NCBI RefSeq assembly: GCF_027925525.1
Contig: NZ_BSDJ01000001.1
Span: 1 to 64,000 of the forward strand
Direction of reading: 5' to 3'
DNA from: Paenibacillus tyrphae
GTDB lineage: Bacteria; Bacillota; Bacilli; Paenibacillales; NBRC-103111
DNA length: 64,000 nt
The position numbers and the translations under genes are program-made. The notes under the pieces were generated by a model, which was given only the letters and a program-made list of their open reading frames with translations, did not search any database and was not told where the DNA came from. Within the stretch, counting starts at the first letter, position 1, and each line of letters starts with the position of its first letter. Below, in pieces: positions 1 through 7,970 of this stretch.

Positions 1-100
1 TCATTCTCTTTATGACACTCACTCGATGTTCAGTTTTCAAAGGGCAATTCATTTCCTAGCATTCCGATCGGTTAGTTCAACCTCTCAGAAGCGACCTCTT
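1..100 (-). other. Leader of an rRNA operon (16S gene lies off the left edge)
   Basis: Read on the minus strand, bases 28-42 give CTTTGAAAACTGAAC followed by a GAGTGAG stretch. This motif is typical of the leaders and spacers of Bacillales rRNA operons. It lies downstream of two tandem promoters (102-130 and 197-225). No mature rRNA is inside the window, so the 16S gene is inferred to start left of position 1. Confidence 0.7.
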
Positions 101-101
101 T

Positions 102-130
102 AATGTATCACATCTGCTCTATCATTGCAA
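102..130 (-). promoter_or_regulatory. rRNA-type promoter P2
   Basis: On the minus strand, -35 TTGCAA (125-130) and -10 TACATT (102-107) are separated by 17 bases, 95 bp downstream of P1. The same TCGCTTCTG segment follows as after P1. Paired with the leader motif at 28-42, this marks the regulatory head of an rRNA operon. Confidence 0.7.
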
Positions 131-196
131 GCTTTATTTTTTTCAAGATTCGAAAGTCTCAAGTTTTTAAAGCCTGCCGCAGAAGCGACAAGGAGT

Positions 197-225
197 AATA
201 TATCAAATCTGCAAACAGAAAGCAA
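197..225 (-). promoter_or_regulatory. rRNA-type promoter P1
   Basis: On the minus strand, -35 TTGCTT (220-225) and -10 TATATT (197-202) are separated by exactly 17 bases. Downstream is a TCGCTTCTG segment that recurs after the second promoter, as expected for tandem rrn promoters sharing their initial region. It sits after the tsaD stop codon and drives transcription out of the window. Confidence 0.7.
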
Positions 226-331
226 CCCTTTTTTATATTGAATTTTTTTCCGCAGGATGAATATGACTCTAAGCCATAACAAGGCCGCGGCCATCCGGGG
301 CAACGGCGGCAGCGGCTTTGCAAAGAAGTAG

Positions 332-1399
332 TCAGACCGACCACGCTTCGAGCTTCAGCAGCGGTTCGGCTTTCATGTCGAACGGCGCGAATTGCCCGCG
401 GCGGTATTTCAAAAAAGCCGCGGCGGCGATCATCGCCGCGTTGTCCGTGCACAGGCTGAGCGGCGGCGCCAGCAGCGGCACGCCCACTTCTGCGCAGCGA
501 GCCTCGAGCGCCGCGCGCAGGCCCTTGTTGGCGGCGACCCCGCCGGCAAGGATGAGCTGCTTCGCGCCATAAGCGCGCACGGCGCGGAGAGCCTTCTCGA
601 CCAGGACGTCGATGACCGAGTCCTGGAAGCCTTTCGCCACGGCCTCCGGGGCCAGCGGCTGTCCTTTCATGGCGGCCTGATTCAGGGCCGCCAGCACAGC
701 CGACTTCAGCCCGCTGAAGCTGAAGTCGTACGAATCCGGCTCCAGCCAGGCGCGGGGAAGCGTGACCGCTTCCCGGGCTTCGTGCGCCAGCCGGTCAATA
801 TGCGGGCCGCCGGGATACGGCAGCTTGAGCGCCCGCGCGACTTTGTCGTAAGCTTCGCCCACCGCGTCGTCCCGGGTCTGCCCGATGATGCGGAAGCGCC
901 CCTCGGCTTCCACAAAAACAAGCTCGGTGTGGCCTCCGGACACGACCAGCGCCACAAACGGGTATTCCAGCTCATTCACGAGCTGATTGGCATAAATATG
1001 TCCGGCGATATGATGCACACCGATCAGAGGCAGCTCCAGCGAACAGGCCAGCGCCTTCGCCGCCACCATCCCGACCAGCAAGGAGCCGACCAGGCCGGGC
1101 CCTTGCGTCACGGCGACGGCGGCCAGCTCGGTCGGCTTCACGTTCGCCTTGTCCAGCGCCTCTTCAATAATCCAAGTGATGGATTCCACATGCTTGCGCG
1201 AGGCGACCTCGGGCACGACGCCGCCGAATCGCTGGTGCGTCTCGATCTGGCTGGACACAACGTTCGTCAAGATGTCTTTGCCGTCGCGGACAATCGCTAC
1301 GGATGTCTCGTCGCAGCTTGTTTCCACAGCCAATATATAAACGGGTCCGCCGTCCCGGTTAGGGCGAACGGACACCGCTTCGTTCGATTGTTCGTTCAT
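332..1399 (-). CDS. tsaD: tRNA N6-threonylcarbamoyladenosine transferase TsaD
   Basis: 355-residue ASKHA-fold enzyme (Kae1/YgjD/Gcp family). With TsaB and TsaE it transfers the threonylcarbamoyl group to A37 of ANN-reading tRNAs. Visible hallmarks are the N-terminal VETSCDETS nucleotide-binding motif, the metal-binding HHIAGHIYAN motif, and GGVAANKGLR near the C-terminus. The start at 1399 was preferred over an upstream in-frame start at 1582 because it has an AGAGGT ribosome site and gives the normal family length; the longer form would overlap rimI. It is the last gene of the thiL-tsaE-tsaB-rimI-tsaD operon, 52 bp after rimI. No clear terminator separates it from the rRNA promoters downstream. 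Confidence 0.97.
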   Translation of the reverse strand: MNEQSNEAVSVRPNRDGGPVYILAVETSCDETSVAIVRDGKDILTNVVSSQIETHQRFGGVVPEVASRKHVESITWIIEEALDKANVKPTELAAVAVTQGPGLVGSLLVGMVAAKALACSLELPLIGVHHIAGHIYANQLVNELEYPFVALVVSGGHTELVFVEAEGRFRIIGQTRDDAVGEAYDKVARALKLPYPGGPHIDRLAHEAREAVTLPRAWLEPDSYDFSFSGLKSAVLAALNQAAMKGQPLAPEAVAKGFQDSVIDVLVEKALRAVRAYGAKQLILAGGVAANKGLRAALEARCAEVGVPLLAPPLSLCTDNAAMIAAAAFLKYRRGQFAPFDMKAEPLLKLEAWSV

Positions 1400-1451
1400 C
1401 GTCAATAAACCTCTCGTCTGTTCTCGAACCGCCGCAGGCAGCCGTTTTCTT

Positions 1452-1955
1452 TTATTTGGAGAGCCGTTCCGATTTGGGCAGATCCGCCCACATAATAATT
1501 GCATCTTCTTTATTGTCGGTATAATAGCCCCGTCGAATACCGGCGGAACGAAATCCCAGTTTCTCATATAAGCGCTGGGCAATCAAATTGGACGGGCGCA
1601 CCTCCAGCGTCATGCGCAGCGCTCCGTAAAAAACGGCCGTCTGCTGCATTTCCACCAGCAGCCGCTCTCCGAGCTTGCGCCCGCGGTATTTTTCGCGAAT
1701 CGCGATATTGGTGACATGCGCCTCCTCCATAATCAGCCACATGCCGCCGTAGCCCGCAATTTCGCCTTCGTATTCCAACACGAGATATTTGGCAAAATTA
1801 TTGCTCGTCAGCTCGTTATAAAAAGCTCCGGCCGTCCAAGGTGTCGCAAACGATTCCTGCTCGATCTCGCAGATCACGGGGATGTCGTCCGTGTGCATAG
1901 GGCGAAAAAGCATGGCTCCGTCAAAGACAGGTTGCGCTTCGCGTTTAGGTTCCAT
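1452..1955 (-). CDS. rimI: Ribosomal protein S18-alanine N-acetyltransferase RimI
   Basis: 167-residue GNAT-fold acetyltransferase, expected to acetylate the N-terminal alanine of ribosomal protein S18 using acetyl-CoA. The acetyl-CoA binding motif KYRGRKLGERLL is visible around the middle, followed by the LEVRPSN and RLYEKLGF segments typical of RimI. The start at 1955 is set by an AGGGGAGG ribosome site; an upstream in-frame start at 2045 would lie inside tsaB. It lies between tsaB (16 bp away) and tsaD, the conserved Bacillales gene order, which supports RimI rather than a generic GNAT. Confidence 0.92.
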   Translation of the reverse strand: MEPKREAQPVFDGAMLFRPMHTDDIPVICEIEQESFATPWTAGAFYNELTSNNFAKYLVLEYEGEIAGYGGMWLIMEEAHVTNIAIREKYRGRKLGERLLVEMQQTAVFYGALRMTLEVRPSNLIAQRLYEKLGFRSAGIRRGYYTDNKEDAIIMWADLPKSERLSK

Positions 1956-1971
1956 ATCGGACAGGCCTCCC

Positions 1972-2835
1972 CTAAGATTTCTTGGCGAGAAGTTTGGCTT
2001 CCGCTTCCGCCAATTGCGTATAGTTCGGAACCAACCCGTGAACATCCTCGGTCTCCCCCCGCTTCCACCGCATCAGGCCAAGCTCGGCGACATGACGGGC
2101 GCGCAGCTCATGCGGAGCTTCCGTTACCGTTCCGCCCCACCGGGAGGCAAACGAACGAATCGCTTCCTGATGCAGCTCCAGCTCGCCCGTAAAAACAACG
2201 CGGCCGGGTCCGGTTTCCGCCTCCGCACCCAAGGAAAGGAGCTCGTCCGTCCAGGATGCGGTCAGACGAATACCGTCCGGCACCCGGCGCTTCCAGCCCT
2301 CGGGCGATACGGCGTACAGCGCCGTAAATGCCTGTCCCCTCCGGGCGTCGATCAGCGGGACGACCCATGTCGTTTCCCCCGTCGCGCGCGCCGCGTCAAG
2401 CAGCGAATCCATCGCCTGAAGCGCTCCGCCCCGCACAGTTTCCCCGTCTTGAAGCGCGCCGAATTCCGAGGCGGAGCCGGCTCCGCCGAGCGCCAACGCT
2501 TCGAGCGTAGAGACGCCGAGCAAGGCCAGCTTCCGCGTCCAGGCAAAGGTTTTGGCCACGGTCACGCCGATGCGTACGCCGGTATAGGAACCAGGTCCGA
2601 CGCCGACGGCAAACGCCGACAGCTCGTCCGGCCGGACGCCGCACTCCGCCATGAGCCGCTGCAAGGTCGGTACGAGATAGAGCGAATGGTTCCGCTCCGC
2701 TTTGGAAGTAATTTCCCCCAGGATTTCGCGTCCCCGGGTCAACGCGGTCGTCATCGACACGGTTGACGTATCGACGGACAGCATTAGCTTGCCGTCGCCA
2801 TATAAAGTCGAATCTGATGCCGTATTCTGAATCAT
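1972..2835 (-). CDS. tsaB: tRNA threonylcarbamoyladenosine biosynthesis protein TsaB
   Basis: About 287 residues, an ASKHA-fold scaffold (YeaZ family) that pairs with TsaD in the t6A complex. The LSVDTST N-terminal motif and the GVGPGSYTGVRIG segment are diagnostic. The start at 2835 overlaps the tsaE stop in an ATGA arrangement with GGATGG five bases upstream; starts at 2844 or 2871 are also open. Length is somewhat above the roughly 230-residue family norm, owing to insertions in the C-terminal half and a charged C-terminal tail. Translation is probably coupled to tsaE. Confidence 0.93.
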   Translation of the reverse strand: MIQNTASDSTLYGDGKLMLSVDTSTVSMTTALTRGREILGEITSKAERNHSLYLVPTLQRLMAECGVRPDELSAFAVGVGPGSYTGVRIGVTVAKTFAWTRKLALLGVSTLEALALGGAGSASEFGALQDGETVRGGALQAMDSLLDAARATGETTWVVPLIDARRGQAFTALYAVSPEGWKRRVPDGIRLTASWTDELLSLGAEAETGPGRVVFTGELELHQEAIRSFASRWGGTVTEAPHELRARHVAELGLMRWKRGETEDVHGLVPNYTQLAEAEAKLLAKKS

Positions 2836-3308
2836 TTTAACCATCCGTTCTGTTGTAGCTTCACGCACCATGCTTCATAAGGGTCGCCTGACGGCTTGAG
2901 CGTGAAGCTTCGCTCGTTTTCTCCGTCGGTCTCAATCCGAATCTCCAACCGCTGCGGAGGCAAAATCTCTTCGATCAGCGAAGCCCATTCGACAAGCGTA
3001 ATGCCGTTTCCGTAAAAGTATTCGTCAAGCCCCAAGTCATCCGCCTCTTCCAAAGACAACCGGTATACGTCCATATGATAGAAAGGGAACTTGGAACCTT
3101 CATATTCTTTGATGATCGTAAACGTAGGACTGTTCACGATGTCCGTGACGCCTATCGCCTTGGCTACCGCTTGCGAGAATGTCGTCTTGCCAGCCCCTAA
3201 GTCGCCGTCGAGCGTAATGACGGTTCCCGGGATAAACAACGAGGCCAAGCGTTCCGCCAATACGGAAGTATCGGCGACTTGACGGGCTTGAAATGCATAA
3301 GTGGCCAT
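2832..3308 (-). CDS. tsaE: tRNA threonylcarbamoyladenosine biosynthesis ATPase TsaE
   Basis: 158-residue P-loop ATPase of the YjeE family that regulates the TsaB-TsaD complex in t6A synthesis. Walker A GDLGAGKTT lies at about residues 35-43, followed by NSPTFTIIKEY and the YHMDVYRL segment, all family signatures. It starts 15 bp after thiL and ends in an ATGA overlap with tsaB, so it is clearly part of the same transcription unit. Confidence 0.96.
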   Translation of the reverse strand: MATYAFQARQVADTSVLAERLASLFIPGTVITLDGDLGAGKTTFSQAVAKAIGVTDIVNSPTFTIIKEYEGSKFPFYHMDVYRLSLEEADDLGLDEYFYGNGITLVEWASLIEEILPPQRLEIRIETDGENERSFTLKPSGDPYEAWCVKLQQNGWLK

Positions 3309-3323
3309 GTCAGGATCGTCCCT

Positions 3324-4361
3324 TCATCCGGTAAAATGATTATAGCCGCGCTTGGCGAGCGGTACCGTGCTGCCGTCGCTTCGCACAAGCCGTACGCCGG
3401 AATGCTCCCCGTGGACATATCCGATCAGATAGAGCGGCAGCCCCGCTTCCTTAAACTGCATCTGCAGCTCGACGGCGTGCTCGGCGGGCGCTGTTCCGAT
3501 TAATTGGTAATCTTCGCCACCGTACAGCATGTAATCGAGCGGGTCCTTTCCTTGCTTTGAAGCATAGTCCAGCAGCTCGCCCGACACGGGAATCCGGTCT
3601 TCGATCAGATCGATTCCGATGTTTGACGCCGCGGCAATTTCCCACGCTTCGCTGGCGATCCCGTCGCTGACGTCGTTGAGCGCATGGCAGAAGCCGGACC
3701 GCCGCAGCAGCTCTCCGGCCTCGATCTGCGGCTCGGGACGGCAGTGTGCCCGGACAAGCCCGGGATACTGCTTTAGCTCCGGATCGGCGTCCCATTCCTC
3801 CGACGGCTTGTTTTTCCCTAGAAGCCATTCCAGTCCGGCCGCCGAATCACCGGTAAAACCGGTAATAAATACGACATCTCCCAGTCTGGCTGCCGAGCGG
3901 AGCAGCGCTTTGTCCGGTTCCGTTTCTCCGATCACCGTTACGGTCAGCGTGATGCCACCGATACACGACGTCGTATCTCCGCCTGCAACAACGACCCGGT
4001 AACGGTTCGCGCATTCGTACAACCCGTCGTACATCGCGCGCACCCGCTCCACCGGCGTCGACTTCGGCATGCTGAGTGCCACGAGGGCATACCGCGGAGT
4101 CCCTCCCATCGCGGCGATATCGCTGACGGCGGAAGCCATCGCTTTATACCCGATGTCCGTATCGCGCATCGTCGCCCGCTTGAAATGAATGTCTTCCGTC
4201 ATCGTATCGCAAGTGAGAATCCACCGGCTATCCGAAGAGGCGCGAACGACGGCCGCATCGTCGCCGATCCCTGTCTCCACGCCGCCGGCCCGTTGAAAAG
4301 CGATCGTTTGCTTCCCGCCGTTCAGCAGGTCGATCAGAGTAAATTCGTCGACCGAGCTCAC
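3324..4361 (-). CDS. thiL: Thiamine-monophosphate kinase ThiL
   Basis: 345-residue member of the PurM/ThiL superfamily that phosphorylates thiamine monophosphate to thiamine diphosphate. Visible signatures are GIGDDAAVV near the N-terminus, CDTMTEDIHF, the MGGTPRYALVAL segment, GGDTTS and the C-terminal GGEDYQL motif. Length is normal for the family. First gene of the thiL-tsaE-tsaB-rimI-tsaD operon, driven by the promoter at 4394-4422. Confidence 0.96.
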   Translation of the reverse strand: MSSVDEFTLIDLLNGGKQTIAFQRAGGVETGIGDDAAVVRASSDSRWILTCDTMTEDIHFKRATMRDTDIGYKAMASAVSDIAAMGGTPRYALVALSMPKSTPVERVRAMYDGLYECANRYRVVVAGGDTTSCIGGITLTVTVIGETEPDKALLRSAARLGDVVFITGFTGDSAAGLEWLLGKNKPSEEWDADPELKQYPGLVRAHCRPEPQIEAGELLRRSGFCHALNDVSDGIASEAWEIAAASNIGIDLIEDRIPVSGELLDYASKQGKDPLDYMLYGGEDYQLIGTAPAEHAVELQMQFKEAGLPLYLIGYVHGEHSGVRLVRSDGSTVPLAKRGYNHFTG

Positions 4362-4393
4362 ATCTATCCGCCTCCGCTTTCGTATTGAGAATT

Positions 4394-4422
4394 ATTATAG
4401 CCGTTCCTTTGTATCTAGACAA
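4394..4422 (-). promoter_or_regulatory. Sigma-A-type promoter of the thiL operon
   Basis: On the minus strand, -35 TTGTCT (4417-4422) and a perfect -10 TATAAT (4394-4399) are spaced by 17 bases, about 33 bp upstream of the thiL start codon. It is the best sigma-A promoter in this intergenic region and fits transcription of the whole five-gene operon. Confidence 0.75.
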
Positions 4423-4571
4423 ACATGCCGTTTTGCTATTATTTCAGAGCGCCAAGTATCGTTCGAAACGCTCGTTGCTCCCGGATCTTTCAGGTATATC
4501 ATACCACCGATCCCCTATCACTGACTATCGGCTCGCCCGATTGCAGGCAACCCGAGCCGCTTTACCGCAGC

Positions 4572-4630
4572 AAAAAAAGCTTCCCCCAGCCATGGGCCCT
4601 CTCGGCCTGCATGCTTTCGGAAAGCTTTTG
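4572..4630 (-). terminator. Intrinsic terminator of the sspH operon
   Basis: On the minus strand an AAAGCTTTCC arm is followed by a GC-rich loop with its own short stem, then GGGGAAGCTTTTTT. This gives a stem with a terminal T run just downstream of the sspH stop at 4654. Confidence 0.6.
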
Positions 4631-4653
4631 CTCAAATACGGTCCTCGCGGGAG

Positions 4654-4836
4654 CTATTGGACTTCCTGCAGCTCGTCGACCGGAACGACGCGGGCGTCGG
4701 CAGGACGGTCTTCCACATGCACTTTAGCCGTTTCCTGCTCGGGGTCTACGCTGTCGATCCATACGGATACGCCGTTCAACTCCACGCTGACTTTTTCTTC
4801 AGCTTTCATAATTTCTTGAGCGCGGTACACTTTCAT
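4654..4836 (-). CDS. sspH: H-type small acid-soluble spore protein
   Basis: 60-residue protein beginning MKVYRAQEIM with an NGVSVWI segment, then a charged stretch and an acidic tail. This is the pattern of the SspH family of minor small acid-soluble spore proteins, which are made in the forespore and bind or coat spore components. It overlaps the upstream 69-codon gene by four bases (ATGA), so the two are translationally coupled. In Bacillus, ssp genes of this class depend on sigma-G; no confident sigma-G box was assigned here. Confidence 0.85.
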   Translation of the reverse strand: MKVYRAQEIMKAEEKVSVELNGVSVWIDSVDPEQETAKVHVEDRPADARVVPVDELQEVQ

Positions 4837-5042
4837 TGCCCGTTGTCCTCCCCACTGATGACCGATTCGGGATGATCCATCGTATCGGTCGTCGATTCCT
4901 CGATCAGTCCGTTATGGATCGTCACCTGCCCGCCGCCAAGACCTTCGTTGATCATCCGGTCGATGTCCATAAAATTGGAGTCCCGCCCTTCATGGGCCGC
5001 ATCATCCGTAAACTTGCCGCCGGACGTGTTTGCTTCGCTCAT
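4833..5042 (-). CDS. Small hypothetical protein, co-transcribed with sspH
   Basis: 69 residues, very acidic and glycine-rich (a GLGGGQVTIHNG segment sits in the middle), with no signal peptide or membrane segment. A strong AGAGGAGG ribosome site lies in front of the ATG at 5042. The stop overlaps the sspH start (ATGA). I do not recognise a family. Its coupling to a small acid-soluble spore protein suggests forespore expression, which is an inference from context only. Confidence 0.7.
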   Translation of the reverse strand: MSEANTSGGKFTDDAAHEGRDSNFMDIDRMINEGLGGGQVTIHNGLIEESTTDTMDHPESVISGEDNGQ

Positions 5043-5235
5043 GATTCCTTTTCCTCCTCTGACCAAAATGTTCGGGCCGGCATGACGATGCTTTTTGGCG
5101 ATCCATGCAGCCTTCTTCTGTAGCATGTCCCAATTTCTTGCGCCGACATTCGTGCGCGGTGTAATGGGACGCTTCCATTTTGCGTATACTGTATAGAAAG
5201 TAGACGGCCAGCTCAGGCCCCCGGGAGGTACAGCG

Positions 5236-6096
5236 ATGCATACAGTTTGGAAAGGCGCCATCAGCTTCGGCTTGGTGCACGTGCCCGTCAAGATGTTCTC
5301 GGCGACGGAAGACAAAGACATCTCGATGCGCATGATTCATAAGGATTGCAACACGCCGCTGAATTTCGTCCGCAAATGCCAGCACTGCGAGCGCGAAGTG
5401 GAGTGGGGGGAAATCGTCCGAGGCTACGAATACGAGCCGGGCTCGTTCGTGCTGTTCGAGAAGGACGAGCTGGAGAAGCTGACCGGCGAGATCACCAAAG
5501 AAATCAAGATTCTCGATTTCGTCGACTTGTCGGACATCGACCCGGTTTATTTTCAGAAAACGTACTACCTCGCTCCGAACGAAACCGGCGCCGGCGCCTA
5601 TAGTCTGCTGCTCGAAGCGATGCGGCAAACGGGCAAAATCGGCATTGCCAAGGTGTCCATCCGCTCCAAAAGCAGCTTGGCCGCTATCCGCATTATCGAC
5701 CGGTGCATTGCGATGGAGACGATTTTTTACCCGGACGAAATCCGCTCGGTGGATCATGTGCCGAACCTCCCGGAGCAGAGCAACGTCAACGAGAAGGAGC
5801 TCGAAATGGCGAAGCTGCTGATCGGCCAACTAGCGACGAAATTCGAGCCGGAAAAATACAAAGACGATTACCGTTCGGCCGTGCTGCAAGCGATCGAGTC
5901 GAAGGTTTCCGGCCAGCAGGTCCGCGTCGCGCCGGAGCCGCATAAAGCGAACGTCATCGATCTGATGGCTGCGCTGCAGGCGAGCCTCGAAGCGGTCAAA
6001 CCGGTGGTGACCGAGCCGACGCCAGGGACGACCGAGAAAGCCAAAGCCGCGAAACCAAGAAAAGGCAAAGCGAAAACGAAAGAAACGATCGGCTAA
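5236..6096 (+). CDS. ku: Non-homologous end-joining DNA end-binding protein Ku
   Basis: 286-residue bacterial Ku homodimer subunit, which threads onto double-strand break ends and recruits LigD-type ligase and polymerase. The N-terminal HTVWKGAISFGLVHVPVK is diagnostic, and the Ku core follows to about residue 230. The C-terminal tail is lysine-rich (KAKAAKPRKGKAKTKE), like the DNA-binding extension of bacterial Ku proteins. A GGGAGG ribosome site precedes the start. Its partners are not adjacent: a ligase lies at 8051-8992 and a polymerase at 13679-14584. In spore formers this pathway protects germinating spores. Confidence 0.96.
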   Translation: MHTVWKGAISFGLVHVPVKMFSATEDKDISMRMIHKDCNTPLNFVRKCQHCEREVEWGEIVRGYEYEPGSFVLFEKDELEKLTGEITKEIKILDFVDLSDIDPVYFQKTYYLAPNETGAGAYSLLLEAMRQTGKIGIAKVSIRSKSSLAAIRIIDRCIAMETIFYPDEIRSVDHVPNLPEQSNVNEKELEMAKLLIGQLATKFEPEKYKDDYRSAVLQAIESKVSGQQVRVAPEPHKANVIDLMAALQASLEAVKPVVTEPTPGTTEKAKAAKPRKGKAKTKETIG

Positions 6097-6113
6097 GCGC
6101 CGATCGTTTCTTT
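6079..6113. terminator. Bidirectional terminator between ku and the ABC-F gene
   Basis: A perfect 15-bp stem (AAAGAAACGATCGGC and its complement) with a five-base loop spans the ku stop codon. T runs lie on both sides. It serves the convergent ku (plus) and ABC-F (minus) genes. Confidence 0.85.
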
Positions 6114-6128
6114 GTGCCGGGACTGCGC

Positions 6129-7664
6129 TTACTTGCTCCAGTCCTGCAAACGCCAAACCTGAGTAATCCAATCTTCATAAAATTCCGGCTCGTGGGAAAC
6201 GATCAAAATGGTCCCTTTGTACTCCTTCAGCGCTTCCTTGAACGCTTCCTTCGCCCGGACGTCCAGATGGTTTGTCGGTTCGTCCAGCACGAGAAGATTG
6301 CTGTCCGTCAGCATGAGCTCGCACAAGCGGACCTTCGCCTGCTCCCCGCCGCTAAGCGAGCTGAGGCGCTGCCGGATGTGCTTTTCGGTCAAGCCGGCCA
6401 TGCCGAGCGTCTGCCGGATTTCCTTCTGCGTCTTATCCGGCCGCAGCGACCACAGCCGCTCCAGCGCGGTTTCGTCCGAAGGCAATTGTTCCTGGGCGAA
6501 ATAAGCCGGTGTGACCCGTTCGCCGAGCTGTACCGTTCCGCTTAACGGCGGCAGCAGGCCCAGCATCGTTTTGAGCATGGTCGATTTCCCGACGCCGTTG
6601 TACCCGACGACCGCCACTTTTTCCCCGCGCTTCATTTGCAAGCTTACCGGAACGGACAGAGGCTCCGTATAGCCGAATTGCAGCTGCTTCGCTTCCATGA
6701 TCCGGGTCACGGGTTCCACATGAACATGAAAGCTGTAACGGGGCCGCGGCCCCGACGTCGGTTTCTCGATCCGCTCCATTCGCTCCAGTGCTTTTTCCCG
6801 GCTTTTCGCCTGCTTGGCTTTTCGATTCCGGTTCTTTTGAATGAAACTCTCCAGCCGGTCGATTTCCTTCTGCTGGCGCTCGTACGCGTCCTGCCATTGC
6901 AATCGGTTCAGTTCATAACTTTTGACGAATGCGGCATAGTTCCCGGCGTAACGCTTGATCGTCTGATGCTCCAAATGAAAGATCGTCGTTGTAATTTCAT
7001 TCAGGAAGGCCTCGTCGTGCGAGACAACGAGATACGCCTGCTCGTAACGCTTCAAATAGCCGGTCAGCCATTCGATATGCACGTCGTCCAAGTAGTTGGT
7101 CGGCTCGTCGAGCAATAATACGTGCGGCTCCTCTAGCAGCAGCTTGCCCAGGAGCAGCTTCGTGCGCTGCCCCCCGCTCAGCTTGTCGACCTCCCGGTCT
7201 TTGCCGAGCTCAAGAATGCCTAGTCCGGCCGCCACCTCTTCGATCTTGGCATCGATGCCGTAAAAATCGGCATGCTCCAGCCGACTCTGCAGCTCGCCGT
7301 ACCGGGTTAGCAGCGGTTCGAGGTCGGCGTCCGCCGCGGCCATTTGCTCTGCTACCTTATGCAAGGCACGTTCCAGCTCATACAGATGAGCGAAAGCGCC
7401 CCGCAGATAGTCCATAATCGTCATTCCCGCCTGCAGATCGGCATGCTGCTCCAAATAACCGACCCGCGCTTGCGGAAGCCATTCGATCTTGCCCGTATCA
7501 GGAAGCAGTTGTCCCGCCAAGACGCGCAGCAAAGTCGACTTGCCGGCCCCGTTGCTGCCGACGAGTCCCGCATGCTCCCCCCGCAGCAGCCGGAACTGGA
7601 TATTTTGAAATATTTTTTTATCCCCATACGTATGGGTAAGCTGTTCGACGTTCAACATACTCAT
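6129..7664 (-). CDS. ABC-F family ATPase (ribosome-associated, YfmM-like)
   Basis: 511-residue cytosolic protein with two nucleotide-binding domains and no membrane segments. Walker A motifs lie at residues 36-44 (GSNGAGKST) and about 354-362 (GYNGVGKST). Signature motifs are LSGGQ (about 162-166) and LSGGE (about 437-441), with a basic, coiled linker between (about 245-320). ABC-F proteins act on the ribosomal E site; some confer antibiotic resistance, others are housekeeping. Overall it resembles YfmM/YbiT-type members. The linker is short, which argues against a classic long-loop resistance determinant, but the leader upstream (7665-8000) has the architecture of drug-inducible ABC-F genes. 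Start at 7664 is set by AAGGAGAG. Confidence 0.9.
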   Translation of the reverse strand: MSMLNVEQLTHTYGDKKIFQNIQFRLLRGEHAGLVGSNGAGKSTLLRVLAGQLLPDTGKIEWLPQARVGYLEQHADLQAGMTIMDYLRGAFAHLYELERALHKVAEQMAAADADLEPLLTRYGELQSRLEHADFYGIDAKIEEVAAGLGILELGKDREVDKLSGGQRTKLLLGKLLLEEPHVLLLDEPTNYLDDVHIEWLTGYLKRYEQAYLVVSHDEAFLNEITTTIFHLEHQTIKRYAGNYAAFVKSYELNRLQWQDAYERQQKEIDRLESFIQKNRNRKAKQAKSREKALERMERIEKPTSGPRPRYSFHVHVEPVTRIMEAKQLQFGYTEPLSVPVSLQMKRGEKVAVVGYNGVGKSTMLKTMLGLLPPLSGTVQLGERVTPAYFAQEQLPSDETALERLWSLRPDKTQKEIRQTLGMAGLTEKHIRQRLSSLSGGEQAKVRLCELMLTDSNLLVLDEPTNHLDVRAKEAFKEALKEYKGTILIVSHEPEFYEDWITQVWRLQDWSK

Positions 7665-7756
7665 GAAAGCTCTCTCCTTTTCGCTTCAGGTTCGAAGCCA
7701 ACCGGAGAAACAGCCGGACAAAGCTCTATTCAATTAGCTTAGGTTATATGGAAAAC

Positions 7757-7791
7757 AAAAAACGGGCAAGGCGAACACGCCCTGACCCGTT
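7757..7791 (-). terminator. Intrinsic terminator in the ABC-F leader (attenuator)
   Basis: On the minus strand ACGGG-T-CAGGGCG, loop TGTT, then CGCCTTGCCCGT followed by six T. The stem is 12 bp with one bulged T and one G-U pair. It lies inside the transcript leader, after the upstream ORF and about 90 bases before the ABC-F start codon, so it would stop transcription before the gene unless disrupted. Confidence 0.8.
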
Positions 7792-7834
7792 GCAAATTGT
7801 ATCATTTGAACGAAAGGAATCGAGTTCTTTATCT

Positions 7835-7909
7835 ACTGTTCTTCGGTTGGCTTAGGGTGAAAAATGGGCAGACTTCTCCCGTTTAAGCCAAATTCCGTTT
7901 CAGAACAGT
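7835..7909 (-). promoter_or_regulatory. Complementary leader segments overlapping the upstream ORF
   Basis: The minus-strand segment 7909-7884, inside the 13-codon upstream ORF, contains ACTGTTCT and TTGGCTTA. Segment 7854-7835 contains their complements TAAGCCAA and AGAACAGT, in the right order to form a stem of 8 + 3 + 8 bp. A ribosome stalled in the upstream ORF would block this pairing. An AAACGGG just after the upstream ORF (about 7880-7886) complements the CCCGTTT of the terminator's 3' arm and could act in antitermination; that part is inference. Confidence 0.65.
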
Positions 7910-7924
7910 CGATAAGAAAAACAT
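7883..7924 (-). CDS. Upstream leader peptide ORF of the ABC-F gene
   Basis: A 13-codon ORF encoding MFFLSTVLKRNLA followed by TAA. It has a convincing GAGGTGG ribosome site seven bases before the ATG, and lies between the promoter (7971-8000) and the terminator (7757-7791). Too short to be a functional protein. Its position and overlap with a complementary leader segment indicate a cis-acting sensor of ribosome stalling, as in the leaders of inducible ABC-F and Erm genes. Confidence 0.7.
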   Translation of the reverse strand: MFFLSTVLKRNLA

Positions 7925-7970
7925 TTCCTTTCCACCTCGTTATACCAAAGTTAATTGTTTTGCACCTTTA

